A stretch of DNA of 36,314 nucleotides from Novosphingobium lindaniclasticum LE124 (GTDB lineage: Bacteria; Pseudomonadota; Alphaproteobacteria; Sphingomonadales; Sphingomonadaceae), in the NCBI RefSeq assembly GCF_000445125.1, contig NZ_ATHL01000036.1, positions 1 to 36,314 on the forward strand, written 5' to 3'. Both the position numbers and the translations under genes were made by a program. The first letter of the stretch is position 1; each line of letters opens with the position of its first letter. Below the pieces are notes generated by a model, which saw nothing but the letters and a program-made list of their open reading frames with translations, was not told where the DNA came from and did no database searches. Shown here piece by piece: positions 1-7,531 of this stretch.

Positions 1-60
1 CATCCTCTCCCAAAAACTTTTCCAGGGCTGGTCTTCGGACCGGCCCTTTTTTTTTTCGTC
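1..60 (+). repeat. Direct repeat copy 1 (partner at 429-487)
   Basis: Positions 1-60 and 429-487 are near-identical direct copies, 428 bp apart. Each holds CATCC, then TCTCCCAAAAACTTT, a short variable stretch, a hairpin with a TTCG loop, a T run and CGTC. The copies differ only in the three bases before the hairpin and in T-run length. Copy 1 starts at the window edge, so its upstream part is not visible. The shared segment could be the 3' half of two related small RNAs, or a duplicated gene-end terminator. Confidence 0.85.
25..56 (+). terminator. Rho-independent terminator, UUCG loop
   Basis: A 9-bp stem (25-33 with 38-46, one G-T pair) is closed by a TTCG tetraloop and followed by ten T residues. 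It ends a plus-strand transcript that enters from outside the window or belongs to sRNA-like copy 1. Confidence 0.85.
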
Positions 61-411
61 CTGTTCGGCAATGCTGCCTTAGCCTTGCGTTTATATCCGC
101 TCCGCGTCTCCTGCTCCCAGCCAGGCCCAGCATTCAACGCCATCCTCCGCTTCCCGCTTCTCCGTCCCGCTTTCCACCACCATCATTGCGAGCAGCGCAG
201 CAATCCAGAGCGTCCCGGCGCTACTCAGCATCCCTACTAGTCTCGCAACAACCGAAGCATGCATGTTGCTGCCGCTGGCTCGACATGCGGCAAGCGCAAC
301 TTGTTCACGAGCCGTAACTCCCCAGAAAGTACCGCCTCGACGATGGATTGCACATCACGCAACGGACGCGAATTTTTTCGCATTTGCAGCAAAACGTGTC
401 GGAGGGCATAA
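57..411. other. Intergenic region, no gene recognised
   Basis: No reading frame here looks like a protein: the open frames on both strands have mixed, non-conserved-looking composition. Possible weak promoter elements lie near its right end: TTTGCA around 384-389, about 18 bp before CATAAG around 407-412. They would suit a transcript beginning near 412-420. Confidence 0.5.
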
Positions 412-481
412 GGATGGGGCCTTTCAGGCATCCTCTCCCAAAAACTTTCATAGGGCTGGTCTTCGGACCGGCCCTTTTTTT
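412..481 (+). ncRNA. Putative ~70-nt small RNA ending in a UUCG-loop terminator
   Basis: The segment folds as two hairpins joined by an unpaired pyrimidine/A-rich linker. The 5' hairpin pairs GGATG (412-416) with CATCC (429-433), with an inner CCT/AGG pairing (420-422 with 426-428). The linker TCTCCCAAAAACTTTCAT (434-451) carries a CTCTCCC stretch that could pair with purine-rich ribosome-binding sites. The 3' hairpin is a strong terminator. Copy 1 at the window start has the same linker and terminator, so sequence is conserved outside the terminator itself, which favours an RNA function over a simple gene-end signal. No covariance search was possible. The alternative is the decayed 3' region of a duplicated gene. 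Confidence 0.4.
453..481 (+). terminator. Rho-independent terminator (repeat copy 2)
   Basis: A 9-bp stem 453-461 / 466-474 with loop TTCG (462-465) is followed by seven T residues (475-481). It matches the terminator at 25-56 in stem and loop. Confidence 0.85.
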
Positions 482-552
482 CGTCTCCCATGTCTGCGCG
501 TCGGGCGCATGCATGACTGGCGGCCAAGGCTGGTTTGGCCTAGCCATGCGGC

Positions 553-1314
553 ATGGCCGAATCGTCGCGAATCTACACTGCCGCCCTCATTGTCATCGGT
601 GACGAGATCCTCTCCGGTCGCACCCATGACAAGAACATCGCGCAAGTGGCCTCCTGGCTTCAGGTGCAGGGCATCCGGCTCAAGGAAGTGCGCGTAGTGG
701 CCGACGATACGCCGGCCATCGTCGAGGCGGTCAACAACCTGCGCGTGCGGAACGATTACCTCTTCACCACCGGCGGCATCGGTCCCACGCACGACGACAT
801 CACCGTGGACGCGATCGCCGAAGCGCTCCAAGTGCCGGTCGTCGTCCATCCCGAAGCCCGCGCCATTCTCGAGACGTATTACGACACGCGCGGCGGCCTG
901 ACGGAAGCGCGACTGCGGATGGCACGCACGCCCCAGGGTGCCAGTCTCATTCCCAACCGGTACACCGGCGCGCCGGGCATTCGCTACGACAACATCTTCA
1001 TCATGGCGGGCGTACCGAGCATCACGGCGGGCATGCTCGACGCTCTATCCGGCGAGCTGGAAGGCGGCGCGCCGCTGCTGTCGGAAACGGTCGGATGCTG
1101 GGTGGGCGAAAGCGAGGTCGCCGAGCTGCTGCGCCAGACCGAGAAGTCGCACGAAACCTGCCAGATCGGCTCGTACCCGTTCTGGGGCGAGGGCAGGACC
1201 GGGGCCAACTTCGTGATCCGCTCCGTCAGCGCGCAAGATCTCGCCGCCTGCACCCGCGCCCTCGTCCTGGGGCTCGAAGCCTTGGGCAAGGCGGCCGTGC
1301 CGGGTGGGATCTGA
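553..1314 (+). CDS. Molybdopterin-binding (MoaB/Mog-fold, CinA N-domain-like) protein
   Basis: This 253-residue protein belongs to the COG1058 group, related to the N-terminal domain of CinA and to MoaB/MogA. Visible family motifs are ALIVIGDEILSGRTHDKN near the N terminus and FTTGGIGPTHDDIT around residues 71-84; the TTGGxGPTxDD loop is the signature of this fold. It lacks the C-terminal nicotinamide-nucleotide amidase domain of full CinA, so a CinA deamidase role is not supported. The exact substrate is unknown for these stand-alone proteins. The start at 553 is the ATG directly before the first conserved strand; an ATG at 546 is out of frame. The gene overlaps the next one by 11 bp, suggesting co-transcription. 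Confidence 0.88.
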   Translation: MAESSRIYTAALIVIGDEILSGRTHDKNIAQVASWLQVQGIRLKEVRVVADDTPAIVEAVNNLRVRNDYLFTTGGIGPTHDDITVDAIAEALQVPVVVHPEARAILETYYDTRGGLTEARLRMARTPQGASLIPNRYTGAPGIRYDNIFIMAGVPSITAGMLDALSGELEGGAPLLSETVGCWVGESEVAELLRQTEKSHETCQIGSYPFWGEGRTGANFVIRSVSAQDLAACTRALVLGLEALGKAAVPGGI

Positions 1315-1861
1315 TCTTGCAGCCCTGCTCGCTCTGATCATGGCCCCTGCACCGCTGGTCCAGCCCGCGCCGCTCACGCTGGACGCTTTCGAAGCCGTCC
1401 TGGCCCGCCACGACAGCGCCACGCTGGCGCTGGAAGAATGGTGCGACATGCGCCGCTTCGCCTCGCCCGCACGGATCACGGCGGAACTCTTGCGCAGCGG
1501 TGCGCCGCCACTGCCGACCGATGTGCCGCGACAGCTGGAACTCGGGCCGGGCGAGACCGTGGCTCAGCGCAACGTCCGGCTGAACTGTGGCGACAGGGCG
1601 CTGTCGATCGCGTGGAACTGGTATGTGCCGGATCGCCTGACGCCGTCCATGAACGCAGCCCTGGCGAAGACGGACATTCCCTTCGGCAAAGTGGCGGCCA
1701 GTCTGAACTTCCGCCGCAAGGCCATTGCCACGATCGCAGGTCCTGCAGCCAACTGCCCGCCGGGAACGATCTCGACACACCAGGCGATGCTGCTGCTGCC
1801 CGATGGTCGCCCGCTGGCCTATCTGGTCGAGTGCTATACGGCGGCAAATCTCGCCCCGTGA
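1304..1861 (+). CDS. Hypothetical protein, possibly chorismate lyase-like
   Basis: The 185-residue product begins at a GTG that overlaps the end of the upstream gene; an in-frame ATG at 1340 is an alternative start (173 residues). The middle (GETVAQRNVRLNCGDRALSI, then a PxxFGKV stretch) and the end (GRPLAYLVECYTAANL) recall the order of elements in the UbiC/UTRA fold: a strand after a promise of substrate contact, a P-L-G/F-G turn, and a final PLA-x-V-E-x-Y strand. I could not confirm catalytic residues. If real, the protein would cleave chorismate to 4-hydroxybenzoate for ubiquinone. Overlap with the upstream gene indicates one transcript. Confidence 0.5.
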   Translation: MGSDLAALLALIMAPAPLVQPAPLTLDAFEAVLARHDSATLALEEWCDMRRFASPARITAELLRSGAPPLPTDVPRQLELGPGETVAQRNVRLNCGDRALSIAWNWYVPDRLTPSMNAALAKTDIPFGKVAASLNFRRKAIATIAGPAANCPPGTISTHQAMLLLPDGRPLAYLVECYTAANLAP

Positions 1862-1991
1862 CGGCGTAAGGCGCGCGCATCGGCGTCTGCGCCCTCGCGC
1901 TCCACCGCGCGAGCCGATCTCTCTCGATACGTTCAAGCGGGATCGCCAGCGCAAACCTGCCGCGGAACGATCGACCGCACCCGCAATGAAA

Positions 1992-2019
1992 AAGGGCCGG
2001 AGGTTTCCCCCCGGCCCTT
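1992..2019 (-). terminator. Terminator of the rplK-rplA operon
   Basis: AAGGGCCGG (1992-2000) pairs with CCGGCCCTT (2011-2019). Read on the minus strand the stem is followed by a T run. It lies about 25 bp beyond the rplA stop codon and also faces the upstream plus-strand gene end. Confidence 0.85.
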
Positions 2020-2043
2020 CTATCCTTATCGCTGGACCTGAAA

Positions 2044-2745
2044 TCAGGCCCCGGCGATCTCGGTCGTGTCGATCTTCAGGCCGGGGCCCATCGACGACGA
2101 GAGCGAGATCTTGCGAACGTACTTGCCCTTGGAGCCCGAGGGCTTGGCCTTGACGATCGCATCGACGAACGCGCTGAAGTTGGTCAGCAGGTCGGCGTCC
2201 GAGAACGACATCTTGCCGATGCCGGCGTGGATGATGCCCTGCTTTTCGACGCGGAACTCGATCTGGCCGCCCTTGGCGTCCTTCACGGCCTGCGTGACGT
2301 TCGGGGTCACGGTGCCCAGCTTCGGGTTCGGCATCAGGCCCTTCGGACCCAGCAGCTTACCGAGACGGCCGACGACGCCCATCATGTCCGGGGTGGCGAT
2401 GACGCGGTCGTAGTCGAGGTTGCCGGCCTGCATGTCGTCCATGAGGTCTTCGGCGCCGACCTTGTCGGCACCGGCGGCGAGAGCTTCGGCAGCCTTGTCA
2501 CCCTTGGCGAACACGGCGACGCGAACGGTCTTGCCGGTACCGGCCGGAAGCGAGACCATGCCACGGACCATCTGGTCGGCGTGGCGCGGATCGACGCCCA
2601 GGTTCATCGCGACTTCGACGGTTTCGTCGAACTTGGTGGTCTTGACGTCGCGCAGGGTCTGCAGCGCTTCAGCGACGGGGTAGAGCTTCATGTTGTCGCC
2701 GAGCTTCGCGGTCAGCGACTTCTGCTTCTTGGTCACCTTGGCCAT
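2044..2745 (-). CDS. rplA: 50S ribosomal protein L1
   Basis: This 233-residue protein is ribosomal protein L1, which binds 23S rRNA at the mobile L1 stalk and in many bacteria represses its own operon. Recognisable segments include the N-terminal [32 protein letters not shown], the [12 protein letters not shown] turn and the C-terminal [16 protein letters not shown]. Length is normal for the family. The start at 2745 (MAKVTKKQK) matches the usual L1 N terminus; the frame stays open further upstream but that part overlaps rplK. It follows rplK after 4 bp, so the two form one operon, closed by the terminator at 1992-2019. Confidence 0.98.
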   Translation of the reverse strand: MAKVTKKQKSLTAKLGDNMKLYPVAEALQTLRDVKTTKFDETVEVAMNLGVDPRHADQMVRGMVSLPAGTGKTVRVAVFAKGDKAAEALAAGADKVGAEDLMDDMQAGNLDYDRVIATPDMMGVVGRLGKLLGPKGLMPNPKLGTVTPNVTQAVKDAKGGQIEFRVEKQGIIHAGIGKMSFSDADLLTNFSAFVDAIVKAKPSGSKGKYVRKISLSSSMGPGLKIDTTEIAGA

Positions 2746-2749
2746 GGAA

Positions 2750-3181
2750 TCAGCCCTCCACCACTTCGAGGCCCATCGCGCGGGCCGAACCTTCGATGAT
2801 CTTGGTGGCGGCATCAATGTCGTTGGCATTGAGGTCGGCCATCTTGACCTGGGCGATCTCGGCAAGCTGCGAGCGCTTGACGGTACCGGCGCTGATCTTG
2901 CCCGGCTCCTTCGAGCCCGACTTCAGGTTCACGGCCTTCTTGATGAGGAAGGTCGCCGGGGGGGTCTTGGTGACGAACGTGAAGCTGCGATCCGCATAGA
3001 CCGTGATGATGGTCGGGATCGGCATGCCCTTTTCGAGCTCCTGCGTGGCGGCATTGAACGCCTTGCAGAATTCCATGATGTTCACGCCGCGCTGACCCAG
3101 CGCAGGGCCGATCGGCGGGGACGGCGTGGCGCTGCCGGCCTTGACCTGCAGCTTGATGTAACCTTCGATCTTCTTGGCCAT
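2750..3181 (-). CDS. rplK: 50S ribosomal protein L11
   Basis: A 143-residue L11, the GTPase-centre protein that binds 23S rRNA and contributes to factor binding and the stringent response. Diagnostic segments are [16 protein letters not shown], the proline-rich [19 protein letters not shown], and the C-terminal RNA-binding end around [13 protein letters not shown]. The start at 3181 is preceded by AAAGGAGTGGCCAC, a strong ribosome-binding site, so the longer open frame upstream is not used. rplJ and rplL do not follow, so the L10 operon lies elsewhere or is separated. Confidence 0.98.
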   Translation of the reverse strand: MAKKIEGYIKLQVKAGSATPSPPIGPALGQRGVNIMEFCKAFNAATQELEKGMPIPTIITVYADRSFTFVTKTPPATFLIKKAVNLKSGSKEPGKISAGTVKRSQLAEIAQVKMADLNANDIDAATKIIEGSARAMGLEVVEG

Positions 3182-3300
3182 GTGGCCACTCCTTTCACAC
3201 TTTCGCACCTGCCGGGCAGATGCTCATGTTTAGCGGTCTTACGGACGCCGGGGCATCCTCCCGCAGGGAATCGCACCGGCACGAAGCCGGTTGCGAAGTG
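3182..3300 (-). promoter_or_regulatory. Possible structured leader of rplK-rplA
   Basis: Between rplK and the start of the broken GNAT gene lies about 200 bp. Its rplK-proximal half has several short inverted repeats on the minus strand, including CCGG arms around a TCCC-TGC-GGGA hairpin (about 3260-3272). The L11-L1 operon is known to be autoregulated by L1 in other bacteria, and this is where the leader would be. I could not match it to a defined L1-binding structure, so the assignment rests mainly on position. Confidence 0.25.
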
Positions 3301-3385
3301 CGCGCCCCTACCCCAGATCGATCCAAAAGGAAAGGCCTGGATTCGCCCTTTCCTCCACGGGAACGCCAGCCCATGCGCGCGTCCT

Positions 3386-3696
3386 ATGGCAGACAACGAA
3401 CTCGACAATCTCTTCTGGAACGCCCTTTGCGGAGAGCAGCCCGCCTTCACCCTCGGCAACGACCGTGCACGGCGAGCCATGCGGAAGTCAGCGGGGTCTG
3501 CACCCATCCCGAAGGACGCGGCAGGGGCTATGCCGCCCTGCTGTCGCGGCGCGTGGCCGGGGCGATCCTCGCGGCCGGTCGATGCCCCCTGCTCCACAGC
3601 TATGCCGACAACGAAACGGCGCTGAAAATTTACCGAAGGCTCGGCTTTGTCGAACGCGTTCGCGTCCGCTTCACGTTATACGGCCCGCAAGGGTAA
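3386..3696 (+). pseudogene. GNAT (FR47-like) acetyltransferase remnant, internally deleted and frameshifted
   Basis: Two pieces of one acetyltransferase are visible in different frames. From ATG 3386 the frame gives [18 protein letters not shown] and on to about residue 31, the typical N terminus of FR47-like GNAT proteins (LDN-x-x-W-x-AL). At about 3478 the sequence jumps into another frame reading [20 protein letters not shown], followed by the [20 protein letters not shown] end. That second piece holds the acetyl-CoA loop (R-G-R-G-Y-A) and the C-terminal N-x-x-A-x-x-x-Y-x-x-LGF motif. The middle, usually 120-150 residues, is absent. The gene sits head-on between nusG and rplK. A functional protein is unlikely. 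Confidence 0.8.
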
Positions 3697-3702
3697 ACGA
3701 AA

Positions 3703-3726
3703 AAGGCCGGGCGATAGCCCGGCCTT
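3703..3726 (-). terminator. Terminator downstream of nusG
   Basis: A 10-bp perfect stem, 3703-3712 with 3717-3726, has the 4-base loop 3713-3716. Read on the minus strand it is followed by a T run (AAAAA on plus at 3700-3704). It ends secE-nusG before rplK and shows that rplK-rplA needs its own promoter. Confidence 0.88.
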
Positions 3727-3730
3727 CCGA

Positions 3731-4267
3731 TCACTTGCTGAGTTCGACGTGCTCGAAGTCGAGCTCGACCGGCGTCGCGCGGCCGAAGATCGAAACGGCG
3801 ACCTTGACCTTGTTCTTGTCGAAGTCGAGTTCCTCGACAAGGCCGTTGAAGCTGGCGAAGGGACCATCAAGGACCTTCACCGAATCGCCGATTTCGTAAT
3901 CGATGCTGACGGTCTTGCGCGGCGCAGCGGCGGCGGCTTCGGCGGCGCCGAAGTAGCGGGCTGCCTCGCTCTCGCTGATCGCCTGCGGCTTGCCGCTGGA
4001 GCCCAGGAAGCCGGTGACCTTCGGGGTGTTCTTGACGAGGTGGTAGACGTCGTCGTTCAGTGCGAGCTTGGCGAGCACGTAACCAGGCATGGTCTTGCGT
4101 TCGGTCTGGACCTTCTTGCCGCGCTTGACTTCGGTGATGGTCTCGTGCGGAACCTGAACGTCTTCGACGAGCTGCGAAAGCCCCATCCGCTCGGCTTCCG
4201 AGAGGATGGATTCCTTCACCTTGTTCTCGAAACCGGAATAGGCGTGGATGATGTACCAGCGGGCCAT
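3731..4267 (-). CDS. nusG: Transcription termination/antitermination factor NusG
   Basis: This 178-residue protein is NusG, which binds RNA polymerase and couples it to Rho or the ribosome. The NGN domain is clear at the N terminus ([20 protein letters not shown], then [20 protein letters not shown] and VTGFLG). The C-terminal KOW domain starts around residue 125 ([19 protein letters not shown]) and ends with [18 protein letters not shown]. Length is standard. It lies 30 bp downstream of secE in the canonical order and is followed by its own terminator. Confidence 0.98.
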   Translation of the reverse strand: MARWYIIHAYSGFENKVKESILSEAERMGLSQLVEDVQVPHETITEVKRGKKVQTERKTMPGYVLAKLALNDDVYHLVKNTPKVTGFLGSSGKPQAISESEAARYFGAAEAAAAAPRKTVSIDYEIGDSVKVLDGPFASFNGLVEELDFDKNKVKVAVSIFGRATPVELDFEHVELSK

Positions 4268-4297
4268 GGATCTCTCTTCGTAAGCTAGTTCAGGCGA

Positions 4298-4492
4298 TCA
4301 CAGCAGCGACAGGATCGAGCTGACGACCCAGCCGAACAGCGCGTCGATGCCCAGGAAGAACACCGCGAGCAGGACGGTCATGATCCCGACGAAAATGGCC
4401 GTGGTCACCGTCTCCTGGCGCGATGGCCAGTAGATCTTGGAGGTTTCCGTGCGCACCTGACGGATGAATTCGCCGGGACTGGTCTTGGCCAT
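4298..4492 (-). CDS. secE: Preprotein translocase subunit SecE
   Basis: A 64-residue SecE of the short, single-membrane-span type found in most bacteria outside the enterics. The amphipathic helix EFIRQVRTETSKIYWPSRQE carries the family W-P-x-x-x-E motif and is followed by one hydrophobic span (IFVGIMTVLLAVFFLGIDAL). The start at 4492 (MAKTSPGEF) is chosen because it gives the standard N terminus; the open frame extends 24 codons further upstream. It works with SecY and SecG in the inner-membrane protein channel and is paired with nusG. Confidence 0.95.
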   Translation of the reverse strand: MAKTSPGEFIRQVRTETSKIYWPSRQETVTTAIFVGIMTVLLAVFFLGIDALFGWVVSSILSLL

Positions 4493-4681
4493 GACTGTCG
4501 TTCTCGCGTCTCTTGCCTGCTGCCTGAGCAGAAAAATATGTCTCGGCTTCCGGCTAGGGTTCATCGCCGCCCCGGCCGGGGCCGGGAGGGGCAGATGTGA
4601 TCCTCATGTCGGAAGGAACCGCCGACTTAGCCCCGACCTGCCCGATTTGCAAGACCCGCCCGATCCGGAAGGGTCGGTCCA

Positions 4682-6211
4682 TCACGTTCCGGGAGCCGAA
4701 GGGTCAGCCAGGCGCGCGAGAAACGAATTCTCGCTGGAATAGAGGATCCGCGCGCCATCGGGCAGCGCTACCGGCTTGATGCGGCCGATGTACCACAGAT
4801 ACTCGGCGTGGCGGGCCGGGCCGAACTTGCGCAGATCGATATGCTGGCGCGGCGAATAGAGGATGCGCTGGCTGGGATCGGCGAAGCGGTAGGACAGATC
4901 GCGCATGGAGAGCATGTGCACGTCGGGCAGCGCGAAGTTGGAGTTCTCCATCGCGCTGCGGCGCACCACCGCATAAGAGCCGAAATGCTCGAACGGCCCG
5001 AAGCGCCACTGGATGCGCGGGATCGCCACGGCGGTCGCGACGCGGGCGCCTTCCGGCACCTGGTCGAGGGCGGCGATAAGCTGGCGCGCGGTCTGCGCAT
5101 CCTGATACCATACGACCGTCGTCACCGCCGTGCGCGACAGGAACAGGGACGCCGCGGCGGCAACCATCCACCGGCGGATCGGCAGGTCGATAGCGAGACA
5201 GGCGACCAGCAGGGCCGTCGTGCTGAGGCGATAGTCGGCATAGTCGCCACCGAAGATCTGGCGCGGGACGATCAGCGTCAGCACCAGCAGGATCAGCGCG
5301 GCCCAGCCGAACCGTCCGTCGATCCGCTTGCGCAGCAGCGCCCAGCCCAGGGCCAGCAGCACGAGGTCGAGGCTGATGATGTCGAAGTAGAAGTCGAAGC
5401 TGCGCATCGACTTGTAGAGAATGCCCCACTTGTATTCGAGCACGTAGCGCCCGTAGGACACCTTGGAGTTCGCCCCCATGCCGACGAGCATCGGCAGCAG
5501 CGGGAAGATCAGCGGCCAGGGCTTCAGGAACGGGCGCCAGTCGAGCCAACTGCGCCGACGGCTCCATTCGTAGCCGAACAGCAGCACGCCCATCACACCC
5601 CAGCCCGAGACGTGGCAGAGCCAGACCACGAAGCCGATCGGCACCATGACCGCCCAACGCCAGGGACGATCCTCCAGCCTCACCCATAGGGCGAACGTGA
5701 ACAGCCCGAGCGCGATCGACAACGAATAGTTCAGGAAGCCCATCAGCAGCGACGGCGACCAGATCATCGCGAAGGCGAGGATCGGCCCGACGCCCAGCTT
5801 GCGTCCCAGCGAACGGCAGGCCGCGACGATCGACAGACCCGAAAGGAAGGGAATCATCGCCACGATGATTCGCCCTGCCTGCTCCAGCCCGAAGATCGGC
5901 GCCATCGGCACCATCAGCAGCTCGACGCCTAGATTGCCGGTCCATTCCCAGTTGAACACGAAATAGCGCGTCAGATAGGGATCTTCGCCGTGGTCCAGCG
6001 CGACTTTGTAACCCGCCAGGTGCGAGGGATAGTCCGTCATCTGCGGCGCCCAGGCGACGAGCGCGGGCAAGGCCGCCACTGCCGCCAGGACAACGCCCAG
6101 CACAAGTGCCCTGTCCTGGCCCAGAAGCCGGGCAAGGCGCTGCCACAAGGCGCGCCATCTGCCGTCGCTCAGTCCGATCTGTTCCGCCTGCGGTTGCGCG
6201 GTTCCGTGCAT
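4682..6211 (-). CDS. Polytopic inner-membrane protein, GT-C-like topology, function unknown
   Basis: About 509 residues from the ATG at 6211; in-frame ATGs at 6247 and 6262 are alternatives and the frame runs on into the tRNA, so those upstream codons are not used. The protein has roughly ten hydrophobic segments, including ALVLGVVLAAVAALPALVAW, PILAFAMIWSPSLLMGFLNY and WAALILLVLTLIV. A periplasmic-looking loop after the first span contains MTDYPSHLAGY, and a soluble C-terminal part of about 150 residues follows. One long loop after span 1, multiple spans and a C-terminal soluble domain resemble GT-C glycosyltransferases or O-antigen-related proteins, but I see no diagnostic D-x-D motif and make no functional claim. 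It separates tRNA-Trp from secE, which are normally adjacent. Confidence 0.8.
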   Translation of the reverse strand: MHGTAQPQAEQIGLSDGRWRALWQRLARLLGQDRALVLGVVLAAVAALPALVAWAPQMTDYPSHLAGYKVALDHGEDPYLTRYFVFNWEWTGNLGVELLMVPMAPIFGLEQAGRIIVAMIPFLSGLSIVAACRSLGRKLGVGPILAFAMIWSPSLLMGFLNYSLSIALGLFTFALWVRLEDRPWRWAVMVPIGFVVWLCHVSGWGVMGVLLFGYEWSRRRSWLDWRPFLKPWPLIFPLLPMLVGMGANSKVSYGRYVLEYKWGILYKSMRSFDFYFDIISLDLVLLALGWALLRKRIDGRFGWAALILLVLTLIVPRQIFGGDYADYRLSTTALLVACLAIDLPIRRWMVAAAASLFLSRTAVTTVVWYQDAQTARQLIAALDQVPEGARVATAVAIPRIQWRFGPFEHFGSYAVVRRSAMENSNFALPDVHMLSMRDLSYRFADPSQRILYSPRQHIDLRKFGPARHAEYLWYIGRIKPVALPDGARILYSSENSFLARLADPSAPGT

Positions 6212-6382
6212 CAGCGCCTGTTTCTTTCTCGAGAAGCCCCCGAACATTCCGATTCGGGCCATCGACCGAAGTCGTACTCGGACCCGATTCGCCAAACGCG
6301 GCTCTCTAATCGCAGCGCCGCGAATGACAAGGGCGGCACGGTACCGCGCTTCTCGGTTTATCGCAATTGCAGCACGAAACGC

Positions 6383-6422
6383 GAAACGCCCGCTTCCGAT
6401 CAATTTCGGAAGCGGGCGTTTC
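6383..6422 (-). terminator. Strong hairpin downstream of tRNA-Trp
   Basis: Sixteen perfectly paired bases (6383-6398 with 6407-6422) flank an 8-base loop. Only a short T run follows on the minus strand. It lies just past the 3' end of tRNA-Trp and probably ends or processes that transcript. Confidence 0.75.
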
Positions 6423-6431
6423 AGCAAATTC

Positions 6432-6507
6432 TGGCAGGAGTGCACGGACTCGAACCGTGGGCCCTCGGTTTTGGAGACCGATGCTCTACCAACTGAGCTA
6501 CACTCCT
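6432..6507 (-). tRNA. tRNA-Trp (anticodon CCA)
   Basis: On the minus strand the gene begins AGGAGTGTAGCTCAG and ends CACTCCTGCCA. The acceptor stem AGGAGTG pairs with CACTCCT, the D arm has TAGCTCAGTTGGTAGAGCA, the anticodon loop is in GGTCTCCAAAACC (CCA), and the T arm has GGTTCGAGTCC. Total length is 76 with an encoded CCA (6432-6434). tRNA-Trp upstream of secE-nusG is a conserved arrangement. Confidence 0.98.
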
Positions 6508-6522
6508 GCGGGTGACGGAGCC

Positions 6523-6550
6523 TCTATAAGGGGAAGCGAAGGATTACAAG
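6523..6550 (-). promoter_or_regulatory. Probable tRNA-Trp promoter
   Basis: On the minus strand TATAGA (6523-6528) is a good -10 element, and CTTGTA/TTGTAA (6544-6550) lies 15-16 bp upstream as a -35. The start point would fall about 10 bases before the mature tRNA 5' end. Confidence 0.55.
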
Positions 6551-6715
6551 AGGGTTGCGGAGCATGATGAGAAGTTATTTGCCGCCCTTGCATTTCACGG
6601 CCGCCGAGCCCCAGATCAAGCGCGTTTCGCTCTGCTTCGGACTTCGGAGTGAGCGGCCCCGACCTCGGCTTTCCTGCAAAGCGCGGACATTGGATCAGGA
6701 TTTCACGATAGAATC

Positions 6716-7531
6716 ATGCACGCGCCAAGCTCCCCTTCGATGATCGAACCGGAACTTCTGATGCTCGCCTATCGCAGCGGCATCTTCCCCATGGCGGACA
6801 GCCGCGAGGATCCCGAGATCTTCTGGATCGAACCGCGTCTCCGGGCCATTCTTCCGCTCGATGGTTTCCACTTGTCCCATTCGCTGGCGCGAACGCTGCG
6901 GCGGGGACGCTTCACCGTCACCTGCAATGCCGCCTTCTCGGACGTCATGGATGCCTGCGCAGCGCCTCGGCAGACCACATCGGGGCCGGAGAGCGAGGAC
7001 GAAAGCGGCAGCTGGATCAGCCACCGCATCCAGCGAAGCTACGAAAACCTGCACCGGCTCGGCCATGCGCACTCGATCGAGGTCTGGCAGGGCGACGAAG
7101 ACGATCGGCAACTTGCGGGGGGCCTTTACGGCGTGGGGTTCGACAGGGTCTTCTGCGGCGAGAGCATGTTCTCCCGCGCGACCGATTCGTCGAAAGTCGC
7201 GCTGGCCTATCTGGTCGCCGCGCTGCGCCGGGCGGGGGCGAAACTGCTCGACTGCCAGTTCATGACGCCGCACCTGGCTTCACTGGGCGCCGTAGAGATG
7301 CCGCAGAAGCGCTATCTCGCGCTTTTACAGGAGGCTCAGTCTTCAGATTCTTCCGGAGTAGCGGCGGGCGACGGCGGCGGCGACGCGCTGGCGACCGGAG
7401 CCGGCGTCGCGGGCGCAGTGCTGGCACTGCCCGAAGCTTTCGCCGCGCTTTTCCCGGAGGATTTGCCCGAGGACGAAAGCGCTTCCTCGCCGGGGAAGCT
7501 CATCGCGCAGCTCTTGACCCAGACATCGTAG
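6716..7531 (+). CDS. aat: Leucyl/phenylalanyl-tRNA--protein transferase with extended C terminus
   Basis: Aat transfers Leu or Phe from tRNA to N-terminal Lys/Arg of proteins, marking them for ClpS/ClpAP. Family motifs are LMLAYRSGIFPMAD near the N terminus, WIEPRLRAILPLDGFH, WISHRIQRSYENLHRLGHAHS, GGLYGVGFDRVFCGESMFSR and LLDCQFMTPHLASLGAVEMP. The conserved core ends near residue 206. The frame then stays open for about 65 more residues of Ser/Gly/Ala/Asp-rich sequence, entirely antisense to the 3' end of the DUF2155 gene. ATG 6716 gives 271 residues; ATG 6740 is the alternative. Neither has a strong ribosome-binding site. Confidence 0.93.
   Translation: MHAPSSPSMIEPELLMLAYRSGIFPMADSREDPEIFWIEPRLRAILPLDGFHLSHSLARTLRRGRFTVTCNAAFSDVMDACAAPRQTTSGPESEDESGSWISHRIQRSYENLHRLGHAHSIEVWQGDEDDRQLAGGLYGVGFDRVFCGESMFSRATDSSKVALAYLVAALRRAGAKLLDCQFMTPHLASLGAVEMPQKRYLALLQEAQSSDSSGVAAGDGGGDALATGAGVAGAVLALPEAFAALFPEDLPEDESASSPGKLIAQLLTQTS

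Noticed and set aside
4597..4779. Small plus-strand frame with a CPIC motif upstream of secE
   Set aside because: Only one CxxC pair, no second zinc-ribbon half, and its 3' part is antisense to the membrane protein gene.
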